From Sphingomicrobium aestuariivivum (GTDB lineage Bacteria; Pseudomonadota; Alphaproteobacteria; Sphingomonadales; Sphingomonadaceae), in assembly GCF_024721585.1 (NCBI RefSeq), contig NZ_CP102629.1, forward strand, positions 806,001 through 870,000: 64,000 nt of DNA, read 5' to 3'. Below the pieces are notes generated by a model. It did not search any database and had not been told where the DNA came from. It saw nothing but the letters and a program-made list of their open reading frames with translations. Shown here piece by piece: positions 60,963 to 64,000 of this stretch (positions within the stretch are counted from its first letter, which is position 1; each line of letters opens with the position of its first letter). The position numbers were made by a program, and so were the translations under genes.

Positions 60963-62206
60963 CGGGCAATCTCCGCATGTTTGGCATATTCGAGCTTGGC
61001 GATGCTCCGCGCATGCACCTCGTCGGGGCCGTCGGCGAGGCGCAGCGTGCGGATGCCCGCCCACATGCCCGCGAGCGGCGTGTCCTGGCTGACGCCCGCG
61101 CCGCCGAAGGCCTGGACGGCGTCGTCGATGACCTTGAGCGCCATGTTCGGCGCCTTCACCTTGATCATCGCGATCTCGGCCTTGGCGTGCTTGTTGCCGA
61201 CCTTGTCCATCATGTCGGCAGCCTTGAGGCAGAGAAGCCGCGTGCAGTCGATCTCGATCCGCGCATCGGCGACGCGCTGCTCCCAGATCGAATGTTCGGC
61301 GATGGTCTTGCCGAAGGCGACACGGGCATTGAGGCGCTTCACCATCAGTTCGAGCGCTTCTTCCGCCGCGCCGATGGTGCGCATGCAATGGTGGATGCGG
61401 CCGGGCCCGAGGCGGCCTTGCGCGATCTCGAAGCCGCGTCCTTCGCCGAGCAAGAGGTTGGAAGCGGGCACGCGGACATTGTCGAGACGGATTTCCATAT
61501 GGCCGTGCGGCGCATCGTCATAGCCGTAGACGGTGAGCGGGCGCTCGACCGTCACGCCGTCGGCGTCCAGCGGCATGAGGATCATCGACTGCTGGCGATA
61601 CTTGTGTTCCTCGGGGTCGGTCTTGCCCATCAGGATCGCGACTTTCGCGCGCGGGTCCCCTGCCCCGCTCGACCACCATTTCCTGCCGTTGATGACATAG
61701 TCATCGCCGTCGCGGGTGATCGAGCATTCGATGTTGGTGGCATCGGAAGAAGCGACGCCCGGCTCGGTCATCAGGAAGGCCGAGCGGATCTCGCCGCGCA
61801 TCAGGGGGCCAAGCCACTGCTCTTTTTGTTCGCGCGTACCGTAGCGGTGGAAGACCTCCATGTTGCCGGTGTCGGGCGCCGAGCAGTTGAAGACTTCGGA
61901 GGACCACATGATGCGCCCCATTTCCTCGGCGCACAGCGCATATTCGAGGTTGGTGAGCTGTTCGCCCTCGAACTCGAAACTCTCGTCGACATGGCTGAGC
62001 TGGCCGCCCGGCGGCATGAACAGGTTCCACAGCCCCGCCTCACGGGCGAGCGGCTTCAGCTCCTCGATCACCGGCAGCGGCTGCCAGCGGTCACCCTCGG
62101 CGATCTGCGAATGATAATCCCCGACTCGCGGGCGGACGTGCTCGTCGATGAACGCCTTCACGCGATCGCGGAAAAAGGCCTGCCTTTCCGTAAGGTCAAA
62201 GTCCAT
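60959..62206 (-). CDS. Acyl-CoA dehydrogenase family protein
   Basis: 415-aa flavoenzyme of the ACAD fold. N-terminal helical domain from [25 protein letters not shown], middle beta domain with [22 protein letters not shown] and [13 protein letters not shown], and C-terminal helices ending near [27 protein letters not shown]. The pattern is that of the mammalian ACAD10/11-like branch often found in sphingomonads. Catalyses alpha-beta desaturation of an acyl-CoA. First gene of the minus-strand catabolic run; divergent from the next dehydrogenase. Confidence 0.93.
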   Translation of the reverse strand: MDFDLTERQAFFRDRVKAFIDEHVRPRVGDYHSQIAEGDRWQPLPVIEELKPLAREAGLWNLFMPPGGQLSHVDESFEFEGEQLTNLEYALCAEEMGRIMWSSEVFNCSAPDTGNMEVFHRYGTREQKEQWLGPLMRGEIRSAFLMTEPGVASSDATNIECSITRDGDDYVINGRKWWSSGAGDPRAKVAILMGKTDPEEHKYRQQSMILMPLDADGVTVERPLTVYGYDDAPHGHMEIRLDNVRVPASNLLLGEGRGFEIAQGRLGPGRIHHCMRTIGAAEEALELMVKRLNARVAFGKTIAEHSIWEQRVADARIEIDCTRLLCLKAADMMDKVGNKHAKAEIAMIKVKAPNMALKVIDDAVQAFGGAGVSQDTPLAGMWAGIRTLRLADGPDEVHARSIAKLEYAKHAEIAR

Positions 62207-62286
62207 CCGAGCTCTCTCCCCTGTTGCCAACGCTTCGGTAGCGTTCCAAAACGGAGCTACTTGCCGTTTTCGTAAAGGACAAGGCC

Positions 62287-63444
62287 ATGGCCGATCTGGA
62301 GACATTCAAACGCGACGTGCGGAGTTGGCTGGAGGCCAATGTGCCCGCCTCCATGCGCACCCCGATGAAGTCCGAAAAGGACATTTGCTGGGGCGGTCGC
62401 GATTTCGTCTTCCAGTCGGACGACCAGAAGACATGGCTCGAGAAAGCGGGGGAACGCGGCTGGACCGTGCCCGACTGGCCGAAGGAATATGGCGGCGGCG
62501 GCCTTTCCCCCGAGGAATCGAAGATCCTCAAGGCCGAGATGAAGAAGATGGGCGTGCGCACCCCGCTCACCAGCTTCGGCATCTCGATGCTCGGCCCCGC
62601 GCTGTTGAAATTCGGCACCGAGGAGCAGAAAAAGCGCTTCCTCCCCGAGATCGCGCGCGGCGAGATCCGCTGGTGCCAGGGCTATTCGGAACCCGGCGCG
62701 GGCAGCGACCTCGCGGGGCTTCGCACTAGCGCCGACGATGCGGGCGACCATTATGTCGTCAACGGCCAGAAGGTGTGGACCAGCTACGCCGATCAGGCCG
62801 ACTGGATCTTCTGCCTCGTGCGCACCTCGAAAGAGAGCAAGCACGGCGGCATCAGCTTCCTCCTCTTCGACATGGCGTCGGAGGGCGTGTCGACCAAGCC
62901 GATCAAGCTGATCAGCGGCTACAGCCCCTTCTGCGAGACCTTCTTCGATGATGTGAAGGTCCCCAAGGACCAGCTCGTCCACAAGGAAAACGAGGGCTGG
63001 ACCGTCGCCAAATATCTCCTCGGCCACGAACGCGAGATGATCTCGGGCATGGGCCTTGGCGGCGAGCGCGGCTCCTCGCTCCTCAGCGAAGCGATCCCCG
63101 AGGCCGACGCCATCCTCGCCGCCGACCTTGCCCGCTTCGACGTCGACGCCCTCGCCTTCCAGGCGATGAGCGAGGCCTTCATCGACCGGCTGAAGGCGGG
63201 CGAAGCGCATCCCGCCGAGCCCAGCATGATGAAATATGCCGGCACCGAGCTGAACAAGCGCCGCCACGAGCTGATCATGCAGGGCGGCGGCAGCGACGCG
63301 CTCGAATGGGAAAGCGACCGCTCGAAGGGCGGTGCCAAGCCCCGCGACTGGCTCCGCACGAAGGCGAACTCCATCGAGGGCGGCACCTCCGAAATCCAGC
63401 TCGGCATCATCGCCAAGCATATCCTCCAGCTCCCGGGAGCCTGA
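62287..63444 (+). CDS. Acyl-CoA dehydrogenase family protein
   Basis: 385-aa ACAD. Seen: [45 protein letters not shown] and the C-terminal [21 protein letters not shown] (FAD-contact region). Forms an operon with the partial dehydrogenase gene beginning 8 bases after its stop; such paired ACADs often work as heteromers on sterol or other branched acyl-CoAs, which is possible here. Confidence 0.94.
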   Translation: MADLETFKRDVRSWLEANVPASMRTPMKSEKDICWGGRDFVFQSDDQKTWLEKAGERGWTVPDWPKEYGGGGLSPEESKILKAEMKKMGVRTPLTSFGISMLGPALLKFGTEEQKKRFLPEIARGEIRWCQGYSEPGAGSDLAGLRTSADDAGDHYVVNGQKVWTSYADQADWIFCLVRTSKESKHGGISFLLFDMASEGVSTKPIKLISGYSPFCETFFDDVKVPKDQLVHKENEGWTVAKYLLGHEREMISGMGLGGERGSSLLSEAIPEADAILAADLARFDVDALAFQAMSEAFIDRLKAGEAHPAEPSMMKYAGTELNKRRHELIMQGGGSDALEWESDRSKGGAKPRDWLRTKANSIEGGTSEIQLGIIAKHILQLPGA

Positions 63445-63451
63445 TCCAGCC

Positions 63452-64000
63452 ATGATGAAACTCAACGACGACCAGGTCATGCTCCAGGACACCGTCCGCC
63501 CCTTCATGGCGGAGGAAGGGAAGATCGAAACCCAGCTCAGGCACTGGCGCGACATCGGTTGCAAGGACGGCTTCGGCCATGGCCTGTGGAAGCAGTTCGC
63601 CGAACTCGGCCTCACCGGTATCCTCATCCCCGAGGAAGAGGGCGGTTCGGGCCTCGGCCAGGTCGAGGCGAACATCGTGCTCGAGGAAGTGGGCCGCAAC
63701 CTCACCCCCTCGCCCTTCCTGACCACTGCGGTCGCCACTGTCCGCGCGCTGGAAGGCACGGCCCACGCCAGCCGCTGGTTCCCGACCATCCTGTCGGGCG
63801 AGACCGTCGCCGCGCTCGCGGTCGATGAGGGCGCGCATCATGCGCCCGCCAACACCGCGCTCGAAGCCACCCGCTCGGGCAATGGCTTCACCCTCTCGGG
63901 CGAGAAACAGTTCGTCGTCCATGGCGCCAGCGCCGACCTCATCCTCGTTGCCGCCCGCACCGCGGGCAGCGCGGGCGAGAAGGACGGCATCACGCTCTTC
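63452..64000 (+). CDS. Acyl-CoA dehydrogenase family protein (3' partial)
   Basis: The frame is open to the window end, 183 codons. N-terminal helical domain LNDDQVMLQDTVRPFMAEEG, then GLWKQFAELGLTGILIPEEEGGSGLGQVEANIVLEEVGRNLTPSPF and the start of the beta domain. Two adjacent in-frame ATG codons open the gene. It pairs with the preceding full ACAD. Confidence 0.92.
   Translation, partial: MMKLNDDQVMLQDTVRPFMAEEGKIETQLRHWRDIGCKDGFGHGLWKQFAELGLTGILIPEEEGGSGLGQVEANIVLEEVGRNLTPSPFLTTAVATVRALEGTAHASRWFPTILSGETVAALAVDEGAHHAPANTALEATRSGNGFTLSGEKQFVVHGASADLILVAARTAGSAGEKDGITLF

Overview
The window is high-GC DNA from an alphaproteobacterium, most likely order Sphingomonadales. This rests on gene content: an aat gene beside a DUF2155 lipoprotein and an NDUFA12-family gene, sphingomonad-type DUF192 and double cold-shock proteins, an HWE kinase, and an RNase E with an acidic insertion in its S1 domain. 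Most of the sequence is chromosomal housekeeping DNA. It has no rRNA, no insertion sequence, no CRISPR array and no complete prophage. A low-GC gene at 14190-15140 is the clearest sign of horizontal transfer.

Layout. 1-2050: the end of a thiamine-diphosphate enzyme gene, then three short minus-strand genes (67-aa and 51-aa proteins and a CsbD-like protein), each with a strong ribosome-binding site and its own terminator. 2047-3073: thiS-thiG (thiazole synthesis). 3124-6945, plus strand: aroQ-accB-accC-ACT protein-ArsC-like protein-aat. 6777-9495, minus strand: DUF2155 lipoprotein, NDUFA12-like, DUF192 lipoprotein, double cold-shock protein and recX. 9563-11437: a fatty acyl-AMP ligase.

11485-37464 holds the usual tRNA-Trp / secE-nusG / rplKA / rplJL / rpoBC cluster, split into pieces by unrelated genes. 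A GT-C glycosyltransferase lies between tRNA-Trp and secE. A low-GC HEXXH metalloprotease, a tandem-HTH protein and an HWE histidine kinase with an ETR1-type ethylene-sensor domain lie between nusG and rplK. An M16 peptidase, a cNMP-domain/thioredoxin-reductase-like fusion and a DksA-type zinc-finger protein lie between rplA and rplJ. Two fasciclin proteins, a GGDEF cyclase, a YihY protein and a DOPA-dioxygenase-like protein lie between rplL and rpoB. Each ribosomal or RNAP block seems to have its own promoter, and most transcripts end in clear intrinsic terminators.

37624-44338: two tandem entericidin-like lipoproteins, thyA, and a minus-strand run of amidase, PBP1A, prfB and a lipoprotein methyltransferase. 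44678-49477: RNase E, an M48-TPR protease and a DsbA-family protein. 49474-51233: rlmE and a Ppx/GppA phosphatase. 51406: tRNA-Gln. 51588-54265: a large lipoprotein of unknown function and a SleB hydrolase, with a possible three-way-junction RNA element between them. 54629-57078: typA and cytochrome b561. 57191 to the end is a fatty-acid/acyl-CoA catabolism region: a FadJ-type bifunctional enzyme, a previously unlisted 39-aa basic ORF whose Shine-Dalgarno lies in a hairpin, two SDRs and three acyl-CoA dehydrogenases, the last cut by the window edge.

The strongest candidates for new biology are the ETR1-like kinase (all six known ethylene-pocket positions present at native spacing), the low-GC Lit-like metalloprotease, the hairpin-controlled 39-aa ORF, and the structured element at 53581-53653.
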